The translations under genes were made by a program, and so were the position numbers. Below, one piece after another: positions 1-10,789 of a stretch of 64,000 nucleotides of DNA. The notes beneath the pieces are model-generated. The model made no database searches. It was not told where the DNA came from and worked only from the letters and a program-made list of their open reading frames with translations. This DNA comes from Ryuthela nishihirai (Eukaryota > Arthropoda > Arachnida > Araneae > Heptathelidae): contig JAWZYU010000013.1 in NCBI GenBank assembly GCA_038380435.1, forward strand, positions 60,724,946-60,788,945. Direction: 5' to 3'. How positions within the stretch are numbered: the stretch's first letter is position 1; each line of letters starts with the position of its first letter.

Positions 1-23
1 ATAAGCTTGTCAGCGTTATTAAC

Positions 24-390
24 CTCCTAAAACAGAAGGCCAATGGAACAAATTTATGACGTCAGCTTATTAAGTAGTCTTACTATATAGATAAGTCTTT
101 ACTTTTAATTGTAGTATTATTACTGGCGGTCTCTTGTGCTAACCTTTATACTAATGTTTATCTATAAATATATTTTATTTAGAAATCAAATTATTCTTGT
201 TTATTATCAAATATGATAATGCTAATATAAATAACTTTTGTCCTAAATAAAATATATTTATAGATAAACATTAGTATAATTAGCACAAAGTCCACCAATA
301 ATAATATTAGAATTAAAAATATAAGAAATGACTATAAGGACTACTTAAGTGACGTCACAAATTTGGTACCATGGCTTTCTGTTATAGGAG
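24..390. repeat. Large foldback (inverted-repeat) element, MITE-like
   Basis: The left arm (about 24-185) and right arm (about 240-390) are imperfect reverse complements over about 150 bases, joined by an AT-rich loop of about 55 bases. Matching landmarks are ACAGAAGGCCA on the left and the complement of TGGCTTTCTGT on the right, a TGACGTCA-type stretch in both arms, and a nearly exact inner stretch (ACTAATGTTTATCTATAAAT) that pairs with its complement around 260-285. No coding capacity is seen. The form suggests a non-autonomous foldback DNA element; no target duplication could be fixed so close to the window edge. Confidence 0.75.
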
Positions 391-1234
391 ATGTTGCTTA
401 AGTAATTGGGGGACCTGAAGCCAAGTCCTAAATGGGTATCCTGGAACAAAGTTTCAATAGGAACCTTAGAGCTATATTCTAAATGGAGACCCTTTATCCT
501 TCGAAACTGAAAAATAATGAAAATTGACCTACTTTATGTATATTCGTAGATTGACGTGATAAAAAATAACATTACTTTAAAAGAAGCAAAAAACAGGTGG
601 GGGCCCTGTAGATCGGGAGAAGTAATTGAAATAAAAAGTATAAATTATACTTTTATAATTATAATTAACATTATAATATTAAGTATATAAAGAGTCAACT
701 CTATGCTGCAGCATATTTGTGGCTATCACATTAAAAGTATTACTTTTACTCCTCAATTTTTTAAGAAAAAATTTCACTTCATGCTTAATTAACTAAATCG
801 GATACTAATAACAAAAAATCTTGCTTAAATCTAATGCTTATGCATTTCCCTTAACAATAAGCTCTATTGCAATAGTAATTAAAATTATTACATTAGGTAT
901 CATTCTCAAGAATTGCTTCGGAAAAAAAATAAATTTTGTTCTTTAAAGAATTACCCTTAAATATTATTGGGTAAACACTTGAAATTTTCGGATATTAATA
1001 GATAATAACTTTCAATTGTAACACGATTATTTTTAAACATATTTTTGGTTATGGAGAGTTTAAATCATTATCTTCGACCAGATGACTATATACTTACCGT
1101 TTGCGTAGGTTAGCTTACTGTGCAAATGTGCTGCCCTTATGTCAAGTTTTGAAGTTTCAACGCACTTGTTAAAGAGATTAGCGGAAATGGGCAAGCATTC
1201 CCATTACGTAGGCACTTCGGCATTTCATTCTTTC
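391..1234. other. AT-rich stretch without recognisable gene
   Basis: I see no conserved protein match, RNA gene or repeat copy here. Short open frames are no longer than chance would give. It lies downstream of the last visible dynein exon, so it is probably intron. Confidence 0.5.
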
Positions 1235-2440
1235 CAAAATGCCTTATCACCGAATAATTTTTCCTCCTCTGCTCCTTTTTACCTTAAAGAATATTGTGAG
1301 TTTCAAGAAAAGCTTGTTTAAAGCGATCCCATTTTTCTTCAACTTCAGTAGTAAGCAAATCATGACTGTCATAATGACTAAATAACCTATCGTAGAAGCT
1401 TTAGTTATAACTGGGTCTTTCAGAACTTCAATGCTAAAGGTAACGTTATTAACTTTAGCACAATATTTAAGTTTATGTTCCAAAACATTTTTAACAAAGT
1501 AATGATCAGATCTTATTTCAGCTCCCCTATATGATTTGGTATTCCTAAAAGAAGTAGTCCATTTCGCTGTTAAAATATATAATCAATGATATTCTTATGC
1601 AGCCCATCTGGTGAAACTCATGTGTACCTATGTAGTCGGTGTGTTTGCAACAAGTGTTAGTTATGCTGAAACCATTAAGTTTACTTACTGTAGAAGACGT
1701 TGCCCATTGCAAATGCAGCTATGTACCAATACCAAAAGAGCCTATCACTCCTCCCCAAAGGTCAGAGTAAGTACTAACTTTGGTATTGAAGTCACCTAGA
1801 ACAAGGGTTATATCTCCTTTCTTGACAGAATTAAAAATATCCTGAAGTTGTCCGAAAAACCTATCTTTCTCATCTTTATCGATCCACCAGCTGATTAAAC
1901 ATATCTCGTAGCTCAACAAGAGCACACCAGTGCTGCAAAATCAGGATCCATAATCAAGCTCAGAGTCATTATTCAATTCTGTTTGGTGTATATGTGCAGC
2001 ACCAGGACCCTGTGTGGTTGACCACTCCTTAACAGGGTAAGAAAAAAAAGAAAAGTAGCCATAGCAGCTCAGATCAGCAGGCCACACTGATCTGGACTGC
2101 TATGGTGATTCCGTGACTCAACAGATCCCCACCAGTGCAGCAAAATCAAGATCCATAATCAAGCTCAGAGTCATTATTCCATTCTGGTTGGTGCATCACC
2201 ATGATCCTGTGCGGTTGACGACTCCTTAGCAGGGTAGGAAAAAGAAAAGTAGCCGTAGCAGTCCAGATCAGTAAGCCACACTGATCTGAAGCCTTTCCCT
2301 TCCGTTCCCTCCCACAAGAAAGAGTATCTCTTTTGAAAGGTATTGACGGTGTGCACCACGAGAAGGTGGAGTGGGACTTTTGGCGGATTCTGTGCACCAT
2401 CACAGGGGATTGGTGCATAACTCTCCTTCCAGTGACTACC
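1235..2440 (-). mobile_element. RTE-like LINE, copy 1: 5' region and endonuclease remnant
   Basis: Read on the minus strand this fragment holds the LINE 5' leader, then part of an APE-type endonuclease (LVLGDFNTKVSTYSDLW near 1810-1740), then the linker before the reverse transcriptase, ending near 1235. The GDFN motif is the endonuclease signature shared with the other copies in this window. Reading frames are broken by several frameshifts and stops. The reverse transcriptase half is absent. Unlike the usual 5'-truncated LINE, this copy keeps its 5' end and lacks its 3' end, so it was cut after insertion. Family assignment (RTE/BovB-like) is inferred from the better copies 2 and 4. Confidence 0.75.
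1924..2298 (-). repeat. Two tandem copies of the LINE 5' leader unit
   Basis: A unit of about 172 bases occurs at 1924-2098 and again at 2128-2298 in the same orientation. It includes CCAGTGCAGCAAAATCA, a conserved TCAAGCTCAGAGTCATTATT, and a segment ending at CCACACTGATCTG. LINE copy 6 (near 34130-34290) has only one such unit. Tandem 5' monomers are known from other LINEs, where they carry promoter activity; here only the duplication is seen. Confidence 0.75.
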
Positions 2441-2455
2441 TAGGTAACCTCCAAC

Positions 2456-2733
2456 CTAAAAATATATTTCAATTTATCTCTAAAAACAAACTATTATCTG
2501 TTAAAACAAAAAGTGTGCAAACTCCGCTCCGGGTCTAAGGGGTTAACTCATTGTTTCCAATGGAAACTTTCTGACCTTCACATTCCACCAACATTATTTT
2601 AAATTTATAGCTTAATTTCATTGTTTGCAATATTCATTTGAAATCGCAATATTTCTACATTCTAACACAAAAATAATTTTTTATTTATCTCTTTACAACA
2701 AAAAAGTTCGATGTCTACAAACAGATAGGAAAC
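2456..2733 (-). repeat. Uncharacterised dispersed repeat R1, copy 1
   Basis: This stretch is similar, in reverse complement, to 22905-23275. Shared blocks in minus-strand reading are TGTAGACATCGAACTTTTTT, GGTGGAATGTGAAGGTCA, AAAGTTTCCATTG, AATGAGTT and TTAGACCC, then TTTTAGAGATAAAT. No protein coding is evident. It ends about 50 bases from the splice donor of the dynein exon at 2784-2996. The element type is unknown. Confidence 0.7.
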
Positions 2734-2783
2734 TATTGTCTCGTTTTTTTTCTTGAATACAAGATAAAAAATAACAACTTTAC

Positions 2784-2996
2784 CGTTATATATATAGATT
2801 TTCCTGTCCCTATGGGTCCAACGAAAAGCACGGGTTTACCATGCGTTACTAAAAATGACATCAAAGTAGTATATCGAATTGTGTCAACAAGAGGCACAAT
2901 TATCTGATTTACTTCAGCATCTCTGGGTATCGATGGCGCTTGTAAAACTTCTTCTTTCCAATGCTCCCAATATCCAGCTTCACTATCTTTCGCATC
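2784..2996 (-). CDS. Axonemal dynein heavy chain exon: entry to AAA3 with Walker A loop
   Basis: This 213-base exon encodes 71 residues in one open frame, from [16 protein letters not shown] through [20 protein letters not shown] to [20 protein letters not shown] is a Walker A (P-loop) motif. With the preceding W..W motif and the IIVPxxDTIRY block, it places the exon at the start of AAA3 in an axonemal dynein heavy chain, the motor ATPase of cilia and sperm flagella. On the minus strand the acceptor reads TTTGCAG just above 2996 and the donor GTAAAG just below 2784; both junctions are phase 0. It joins in frame to the exon at 15753-15881. The next downstream exon is not in the window. The sequence resembles the inner-arm DNAH3/7/12 group most; the exact paralogue is not certain. 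Confidence 0.93.
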
Positions 2997-4097
2997 CTGC
3001 AAATGTATAAATAATATCCTATATATTTCCACGAGATGCATATTATGGTGATGATTATAAACTTTGAACAAGATTATCCAAAATAAAAGAAAACATTGCA
3101 GAAATATAAACAAAAGGTTACTAGATATATATGTTTTTACAGATATAAGACTGAATTCAGAAGTAAAGCTTTGGATTCCTCTTTTTTCCCCTTTTTGGGA
3201 ACGGAAAATTTAGTTACAGGCACACCACGTTTAGAGCAGGGGATACGTTCCTGGAAATGCGAAAGCTAACTGAATCAGAGCTATACGGGTCTGATTGGTC
3301 CCTATGGAGATTCGTTCACGAAATCATAATTTTTTTACCTACGATTAACATATTATGGGTTTATTGGGTTACTTAAATAATAATTCATGATAACATGATT
3401 TTGTATCACGTTATCATGAATTATGATTATAGACATGATTTTGTATCACGTTATCATGAATTATGATTATAGACATGATTTTGTAAATATAATCCGTACT
3501 ATCAAATGAATAATATGAAAGAACATTTTAAATAAAATTGAAGTATACTTTACTCGCCAGTGCATGGGTAAACCATAACATGTCGAACTAGGCACTGTTG
3601 GTAGAAAAGATGGGAGTTGTTGTCGGGAAAATGGGCCAGGTTGTAGGACATCTTCATTCTTGAAGAAGTGACTACCTAGGTAACCTCCAACAATTCAATT
3701 CTTTTCTCCCGGAGCATTTCCTTGTAGCAGGAGATTGCATCGACCAAAAGTCTCTTCACTTTAGTGCTAAAGTTAAAATCTGCTTCATTTTCATGTAGTG
3801 ATCCAGATCCTTGGGTCAAAACTGTTCATCAGAATACGAAACAATGACAGAGAAACTAAGTCGAATAAAAAACTGGCGAGTGCCACTCAAATTGAAGAAC
3901 GCACAATATTGCACATTAACGCTCATTGGCCAAGAGCGTACAGTATACACTGAGGCATTAGGTGTCAATGGCTGAGAGCGAACGATTGATCGCTCTCCCT
4001 CTACTATATTCGCGACTAGTCATGAGAAAAATATATATTAACCGTACTGTTCAGTACTCTAACGGATTTAGATATATCTTTTTAAGTATAAAGATAT
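2997..4097. other. Dynein intron, no gene seen
   Basis: This is intron between the dynein exons at 2784-2996 and 15753-15881. Apart from a 40-base tandem repeat (3393-3484) and a 25-base exact repeat (3667-3691, also at 2431-2455), nothing is recognised. Confidence 0.5.
3393..3484. repeat. 40-base tandem repeat, 2.3 copies
   Basis: A 40-base unit beginning ACATGATTTTGTATCACGTT occurs at 3393-3432 and 3433-3472, with a 12-base start of a third copy. Around the first unit, TTCATGATAAC and GTTATCATGAA pair as a hairpin. Confidence 0.85.
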
Positions 4098-6405
4098 CAC
4101 TGGGCAACAAAATTCAAAATTTCATAAAAGTCATGCTTCTGAGATAAAGGTACCCATTTCTTAAAGATTTCAAGGTGCTGAACACGAATATGACAATAAA
4201 AATGCAAAATTGGCTACGATTTCTGAAAAATTCGCAATAGTTTCTTATGTAATAAAGTAATACGTACATATGTCATGTATCGGAAAAATTCCGCTTCCAA
4301 TTCCGACGTCGACGTCGCTTTGCCGTCGCTTGCACAGCTGCTCAGAATCTTCTTTGGTGGGCGCCCAACAGTAGTCAGACAACATTTAAGTGGACCAGTT
4401 TCCTTTTTATCGTTTTTCCATCTTTGCAATTTCCTGGTGAAAACGTTAACCGTGCTGATCACTAACCATGCCGCAGTTGTCGGGGAAGAAATCTAAGTGG
4501 GAATGGATCTTTAAGGACATATTGCAGCCAAGTTTGTGATACAGAGACAACATGTCCTTAACCAGTTTCTTGTAGTTGTCTGTCCTGATATTCCCGAGAA
4601 ATTTAGTTGACACCAGACGAAACGCGTCGCAAAGCCTTTTTCTTGTCACACTGAAGCAGGTTGTAGCACATCTGGTCTCTGAACAGCTCACGGATCTGAG
4701 ATACCACAAACATTTTCTCTTTAATTTTCGTTTCGTTGAGTCGAGGGAATTTGTCAGCCAAGTACTTGAAAGCTGATGCAGTCCGGTCCATGGCTTTTAC
4801 GCAGTTTTTCATTACACCAAGTTTGATGTGTAGGGATGGTAGCAGGATTTGCACGTTTTTGCCAGTGCTTGGTGTTCTACATTCTTCTCTCCCACCTTCA
4901 GAGATTTCCTCTGAGGCCAGTTTCACTTAACGTAGTGCAAAGATTTTGCTCGGCTGTCCCATTCACATAAGAAACAGTAGTACTTTGCATATCCCAGCTG
5001 CAGACCCAACAACAGACCCATTACCTTCAAGTACACAACAGAGATGCCAGCCATACTTGCTGCAATGAAGACAGTTCAACAGCAGTTTTAGGTTGTCGTA
5101 GGTCTCTTTCATGTAAGCAGTGTGTCTGACCAGAATAGATGAAAGTCGATTTCCACTATGCAGCAACACCGCCTTGAGATTCAATTTCGAGGAGTCTATA
5201 AATAGTCACCAATCCTGAGGGTCATGTTTAATTCCGAGGACATTCATCAGGCCATCTACATCGGAGCAGAACACAAGGTCATCATCCTTTCTGAAGGCGC
5301 AAACTGCACATGACGAGTTCGAAACGAAGTCACTCGGACATTTTCCTTGAGAAGATTCCATTGTTTAAGTCTTGATCCAAGTAACTCTGCTTTGGCCTTG
5401 GACAGCTTCAGATTGCGAACGACATTGTTCATTTCTTCTTCAGTGAGAATGTGTGGCGCAGATGATGCACCGTGGCAGACATATGGATCATCATTAGACC
5501 AAAGGCTGTGGTGAACCCGACGACGGTTTACCTCCCTCCTCATCGTCTGATTCGATAGAAAATTCTTTTGGAGATTCGGGAACGGGAAGGCCTTCGCCAT
5601 ACGGAACTGGTTGGAGAGCAGATTGTATATTCATATACCCTATTGCCCACTTCTTACTCCTTGTGATGCCTCCAGAAACAGGTGGAACCATGCAGAAGTA
5701 GCAGTAATTTGCGTGATTTCTTGGTTCTCTCCAAACCATAGAAACAGCAAATGGCATCACCACTTTTTCGCCTTTCAGTCGCTTCAGAAGATTTCTTGGG
5801 TACATACTGCAGCATATGTGTGGGGCTCAGGCCTTGTCTTGGTCCCCGATCTTTCATCCAAAATAAAATTCATACACCGCTTTCACTATTGGAGTGATGG
5901 CCTTTACTGGCTTGCAAACGTAACTTCCCCGCAAATGTAACAAAATGTATCTGTACTATTAACATAGTTACGTGGCATCACTACTGCTGGATTAAAACTG
6001 CAAGGGTCACTTGTGTTGTATTTATGACTCAGGGGTGAATGGGAGTTGCTCAAAAGACTTGCTCACCCTACGAGATGTCGCTTACAACTGACGATTGCAT
6101 CATTCTTTTTTCCGCGATGTCATGACTAAACTACATTGCATCAGAGAATGATGCCTGCGGGGGTTCTCTTTATGATGGGCTGATCAATACAACGCAATAT
6201 GTTGCAATCTGGAGTTTAAAATACAGCGTTGCGAAATGGTTACATTTGTACTCAATGTGGTCTGAGTCGTTTATACATGACCATCTCTGTCTCTCTTAAA
6301 CAAGAGCCAATCGACAAATTTTATTGTCATTCTCGTGTTCAGCACCTCGAAATTAGTAACGATTGGCTATTTTCATTTCAAAGTCTTTTTGTGTGTTGCC
6401 CAGTG
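4098..6405 (-). mobile_element. 2.3-kb DNA transposon with CACTGGGCAACA ends carrying an uncharacterised gene
   Basis: The left end (4098) and the complement of the right end (6405) both begin CACTGGGCAACA. Further in, both ends carry a second inverted block, AGGTGCTGAACACGA followed by ATGACAATAAAA (near 4172-4200 and 6300-6340). TAT flanks each side (4095-4097 and 6406-6408), consistent with a 3-base target duplication. CACTR ends with 2-3 base duplications are known for the CMC/EnSpm (CACTA) superfamily, but I do not recognise the protein as a CACTA transposase. Inside lies a single broken gene on the minus strand (4245-5978). The element looks like a decayed autonomous DNA transposon whose superfamily I cannot name. 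Confidence 0.7.
4245..5978 (-). pseudogene. Broken gene of a widespread uncharacterised (YICGEVTF/HSHLDFFP) protein family
   Basis: Starting from an ATG at 5978, minus-strand frames give in order: DTFCYICGEVTF (possible zinc-binding C-x2-C), VKAVYEFYFG, MPFAVSMVWREPRNHANYCY, PYVCHGASSAPH, KAELLGSRLKQWNLL, LKAVLLHSGNRLSSI, HTAYMKETYDNLKLLL, LLPSLHIKLGVMKNCVKAM, FLGNIRTDNYKKLVKDML, GCNMSLKIHSHLDFFP and MLSDYCWAPTKED, with a stop at about 4245. That is about 575 codons, close to what I recall for this family in arthropod, cnidarian and fish genomes, where it is annotated only as hypothetical. Frameshifts and stops near 5880, 5250, 4960 and 4460 inactivate it. Its place inside matched inverted ends suggests it is the transposase. 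No catalytic triad could be assigned by eye. Confidence 0.75.
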
Positions 6406-6573
6406 TATATAGACGAATAGTGCTACACTGAGCATCGTCTAAATGAGGTATGCGCGCACAAATTTCCCAGAAAACGTAATCAAATGTTATTTTTGCCCAA
6501 AAACAGTTTTTCTAATTCACATTATTCACTGTTAAAAGTGCAATAAATAAAAACTATTTCCCCAATGTTTATA

Positions 6574-7996
6574 CACTGCTCGACATTGAAAGTGACATGT
6601 CGTAAAAAGGACATATTGTAAAAACACGCAAATAGAAGGATGGGTGTGCACAGTTGAGATATGCAAATTATGATAATCCAGAGCCAATGACGTGTGGCTA
6701 AAGAAACAAAAGGTACAAGAGGACACAGGGATGGTATTGTGTGTATGCAGGTGGAAGCCATGCGAATTGTTGAGATTAGGTGGTTCTGCTTGGAAATTGT
6801 TCAGCGAAGGCCAGAAATGCCTGGTACACACTGTTGGAAGGTTTATCGCCATTTGGGTGCTTTTGACAGAGGAAGAATTATAGGCCTATGCGAAGCTGGA
6901 TAGACTATACGTCGTGTCGCTGCCCATGTTCATTGGTATGCACAAACTCTTTGACCCTGTTGGAAACAGTGGCGAAATGAAGGTTCTAGTGTGTATCACA
7001 GAGGGAGTGGTGCCGTCCGACAGACATCAACACAGCTTGATAGGCGCATTGTTCGACATGCTCGTTCGTCACCACAGAGCACTGTTGACCACAGAGCACA
7101 ACCGTTGCAGCGCTCATCTGGCTTGATGCCGAAGTCGTGCGAACTGGGTCATGAATGGAACCCTGTTGTGTTTAGTGGTGAATGCCGTTTCTGTCTGGGT
7201 GCTGACAATCGATGGGTCAGTGTTTGGTTACAATCTGGGGAGAGGATGGATCCAGCTTTTGTTCGCGACTGGCACACCACCCATCATCCAGGCATAATGG
7301 TATGGGGTGCTATTGAATATGATAGAAGGTCACCTCTTGTCCACATCACGGTAACACTGACAACTTCACGATACATTAGCGTTGTTCTGCAGCCTGTTCT
7401 GTTACCGTTCGTGGGAGGCATGCAGCAGCCTATTTTCCAGCATGACAACGTCCATGTACACACTGCTAGGGTCTCCAGACAATGTTTTCAACATGTTCAA
7501 GTATTGCCATGGCACACAAACAAAGAGGTTTATATGTAGAGGATTGTACTAAGCACAGAAGGCCGAAATACCAGGGCCGAACATAATAAGCTGCATACCA
7601 AATGAAAGGTTGTCATCTGGGGAATGATATAGGTTACTAGAGATTTATCTCTAATAAAAAATCTGTGGGACCACACTGGATGACGTGTGCAATCCTCTCA
7701 CTGGTTGCCGTGGAATCTCAATGAATTATGGGAGCAAGTGAACGCTGCTTGGTGTGCAATTCCTCAGGACCATATCCGACAAATGTATGACTCCATGCCA
7801 CACCGTACTGCAGTTCACGGCAGTGCAACCACCTACTGAGGCAGTCATATTGTGCTGCATTATCTCATCTTCCAACCGCTGTTAAGTGACTACAAATTAA
7901 ATCATGGCATGCCAATATGTATTGCTATGTGTGTGCTACATTTCACGCCTATCCCCTCACTTCTTCTGGGTGGGGCAATTTCAATGTCGTGCAGTG
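6574..7996 (+). mobile_element. Tc1-like DNA transposon with broken transposase
   Basis: The ends match as terminal inverted repeats: CACTGCTCGACATTGAAAGTG at 6574 and the complement of GGGGCAATTTCAATGTCGTG ending at 7996, each flanked by TA, the Tc1/mariner target. The plus-strand transposase remnant runs from about 6838 to 7860: HTH region RHLGAFDRGRIIGLCEAG, then VVFSGECRFCLGADNRW (first catalytic Asp replaced by Gly), HHPGIMVWGAIEYD, FQHDNVHVHTARVSRQC (second Asp kept) and VLPW. A stretch of about 150 bases without transposase similarity (about 7517-7666) splits the gene just after VLPW. Frames are broken. It belongs to the same family as the element at 60617-62043. Confidence 0.85.
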
Positions 7997-8388
7997 TAAT
8001 TAGAGCAAAATAAGGTTTAAGAAAAATAACTTTAAACAAAATAAGAGCATCAGTTATCCTGATCTTGTATTTGTAACATACTACTACTTTTTATCTCCCT
8101 TCCTATTACTTTTCGCTGGTCAGTTTTTGTCAGTGTGTTGGTTTGTGAAAACAATTTTTACACCATACCTTGTGAGCGCGAAGACGAAACTTAATGCGTT
8201 ATGTGTTTATTAAAACCTCGTGACGCAGAGAGGATATAAAACATTTGCCCCTACCCATTCTCCCCAGTAATAAGGATATACTTGAAAATGATTGTTTCAC
8301 TATTTCTGAACACTCTGGCTTAGAGTAACGAGCGGTGCATTAAGTTAAATTTTGGGACTTTTTTGTATTCCAGTTTGTCGGTTTGTTG

Positions 8389-8745
8389 ACAGCTGGCACA
8401 CAAACAAAAAGGTATATATGTAGAGGATTGTACTAAGCACAGAAGGCCGAAATACCAGGGCCGAACATAATAAGCTGCATACCAAATGAAAGGTTGTCAT
8501 CTGGGGAATGATATAGGTTACTAGAGATTTATCTCTAATAAAAAATCTGTGGGACCATATTGGATAACATGTGTAATCCTCTCAACGATTGGCACGGAAT
8601 TTCAATGAATTATGGGAGCAAATAAACGTTGCTTGGTGTGCAAATCCTCAGGACCATATCTGTCGACTGTATGACTTCATGCCACGCCGTATTGCTGCCC
8701 GTATTGCCGTTCATTGCGGTGCAAGTCTCATGCGCTGCCTCATCA
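8389..8745 (+). mobile_element. Duplicated fragment of the Tc1-like element
   Basis: This segment repeats 7503-7865 in the same orientation with high identity, including the inserted 150-base block (GAGGATTGTACTAAGCAC through CTAGAGATTTATCTCTAAT) and the transposase C-terminal coding part. Neither inverted end is present. Between the two copies (8000-8388) nothing is recognised. It is either a local duplication or a second copy of a subfamily already carrying the insertion. Confidence 0.8.
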
Positions 8746-9229
8746 ACCTGTGAATCATTCTCTCCACAAATCTATAAGGATCTTTTTAATACATATTTTT
8801 AACACTGGTCTGTTTCGCAGGACTTTGTTCACAGGACACAGAGGTGCAACTAACTTTACCCACCCCCCCATGCTCTCTACTAAAACATCCCTCTGGAAAG
8901 GTGAAAAGTTAAAGTCCTCCATTTACTATATCTTCCGAATAAAAGGGCCCACAATAGTAGTTCCTCCCACTTGCGCATCAGACGACCTTTTGAACTTGAA
9001 GGTCACGCAACAGTCAGATATCGCGACCACGCCCCCTTCTGTTCCCGCGAAGTAACAACCCTACACGTTGAGGCAGGGACTCGTATACTTGAGAGGCTTC
9101 TTTGACTAGTTTCAGGGTGAAAGTCGTCTATCCACACTGAGAAGGAGCGGCAATTGAAATATTTGAAGGAGTTCAGAGAGCCATCGTATCACCATGCAGT
9201 CGTTAAAGTTGCCACGCGGTGCAATATTG
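8746..9229. other. No recognisable gene
   Basis: I see no conserved protein or RNA signal. The stretch is less AT-rich than its surroundings. It may be the decayed flank of the Polinton-like relic that starts at about 9230. Confidence 0.4.
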
Positions 9230-9586
9230 TGGGAAGAGTTGTACTTCTCGCTCTTTTAAACAGGAATTACCAACAGTGAGCAGCGCAAATGTCCCCCAGG
9301 AGATTCTGTAGAGGTATCAAAGGTTAAACTCATGACGTACACCTAGCTGCTTGTAGTTTTCTTTCATGGACACGTCAGGACTTGTCCCCAACAGGTCAAA
9401 GTGATCCACTCTCATTCCTTTCTTATAAACAGCTATCCTGTGGGTGCCTGGCCTAGTGGATGGATCGGTATTGTAGATAAACAAGGCTTCTGATTGGTCG
9501 ATTTTTTGAGGTAGTCTGTTACGTGGAAACATGCCTAGACTTGTTGGTAGCATCGAGAGGATGGATTCTAACCGATAAGTATTCAT
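9230..9586 (-). pseudogene. Adenain-like (adenovirus-type) cysteine protease remnant
   Basis: The frame opens with MNTYRLESIL at 9586 and keeps the family's N-terminal block NTDPSTRPGTH followed by HFDLLGTSP. The His in PGTH corresponds to the catalytic His of adenain; the usual Trp after it is Arg here. After a frameshift near 9310, a short DICAAHC stretch lies where the catalytic Cys block is expected. In Polintons and adintoviruses this protease processes capsid proteins. The start overlaps the tail of the capsid-type gene upstream. The gene is too damaged to be active. Confidence 0.75.
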
Positions 9587-10680
9587 GAACTGTAGTCAAA
9601 CAAGATTTTACGATCCAATAAATGTCAAACAAAGTCTGGTATTCTGCATACAGGATCACCAAAACCGAAGTGGGTGGAGGTCGGGCAAACTTTAATTCGA
9701 CTCTCACACTACTGCTCTTTATTAAGGAAAAACACTTGATTACATTCACGTTGCAATTGGAATCTAAACAGTGTAAAGCCCTCGGCATGGGCTTTTCTCG
9801 ATAAGTTAATGCCACTATCAGATTTCCAGGCATACACAGCTTCCAATAATCCTTGGTAACATTGAAGATACAGACCGTTCGTAATGTCGAGGGTGTAGGA
9901 CTGCTGTTCACTGTCGATGTGAAGGTTGATATAATTTAGATCGAAATGTTGGAAGTTGAAGGGATTTATTTCGTATGATCCTTTCAGACTTATACTTTCC
10001 ACCATACCCAGTACGAGATGTACCAGTAGTTGTCCGAGAAATAAATTGTCACGGTTCAGACTCGTCAGACCCGCTACAACAGAGAACATGCGTAAATCCA
10101 TTCTTTGTTTGGGGTACTTGGCATTCTCAGAACACAGTAGACGAGCATGTACAAGGATCACACTGGAAGTGGGTTTTACTTTGCACACCAAAAATTCGGC
10201 TTCCTGAATCTGTATTTTTTAAGAAAGGTCTGCTTCACTTGTCACGAGACAGAAATCAGATGTGGATCATAACAACCGTAGTTTCAGATCGACTTGATTG
10301 AGTAGGTATCGTTCTTATATTCAACAGGTCAGCATGGATCTACAAAATGAGTTTGATACCCGCTGGCTTTGCATACCCCTTATGCTGATGTCATCCCTCA
10401 TTCCCGAGGGTGGTCAGTTCCACTTTATCCAAGGTGTCGAGGTACCAGAGTGTTTTACTGAGCTGATTTCGTGTGACATCGGAACCGGAACCGTAATTCA
10501 ACAGGGTCTCCAAGTACGCCCTGTAGAGCTATACTACATATATTCGCGGAATAATGAAATACATCATTGGAACCGACGACATTGTGCTAGCTCACAGGTA
10601 AGTGAACGTCTGCAAGACCCACTTTCAATTTACCCTGAAGCTTTACGAGTTGTGCTAGATGAACCGTGAAATCACTCTGC
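9519..10680 (-). pseudogene. Polinton capsid-type protein remnant (F54H12.2-like)
   Basis: Fragments in several minus-strand frames follow the order of the F54H12.2-like family: YRAYLETLLNYG and LSKTLWYLD (about 10520-10400), FLVCKVKPTSSVILVHARLL (about 10195-10135), HLVLGMVESISLKG with NPFNFQHFDLNYINLHID (about 10035-9925), and, after a frameshift, SSVRVELKFA with VILYAEYQTLFDI (about 9715-9620). The family is found in Polinton/adintovirus elements and is thought to be a capsid component (minor capsid or penton role is inference). At least four frame breaks are visible. The order and spacing leave little doubt about identity. Confidence 0.8.
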
Positions 10681-10789
10681 GAATAGTTGGAGTAAATATT
10701 CCGACTAACGTGGAGGGAAGGGTGAAGTAGAAATTATCCATTTTTTAGGAATCCACGTAGGTTTAGGATAACTGCAAAATTTGATCAGT

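Noticed and set aside
3393..3484. Evenly repeated units that could suggest a CRISPR array
   Set aside because: The 40-base units are directly tandem without spacers, and the host is a eukaryote.
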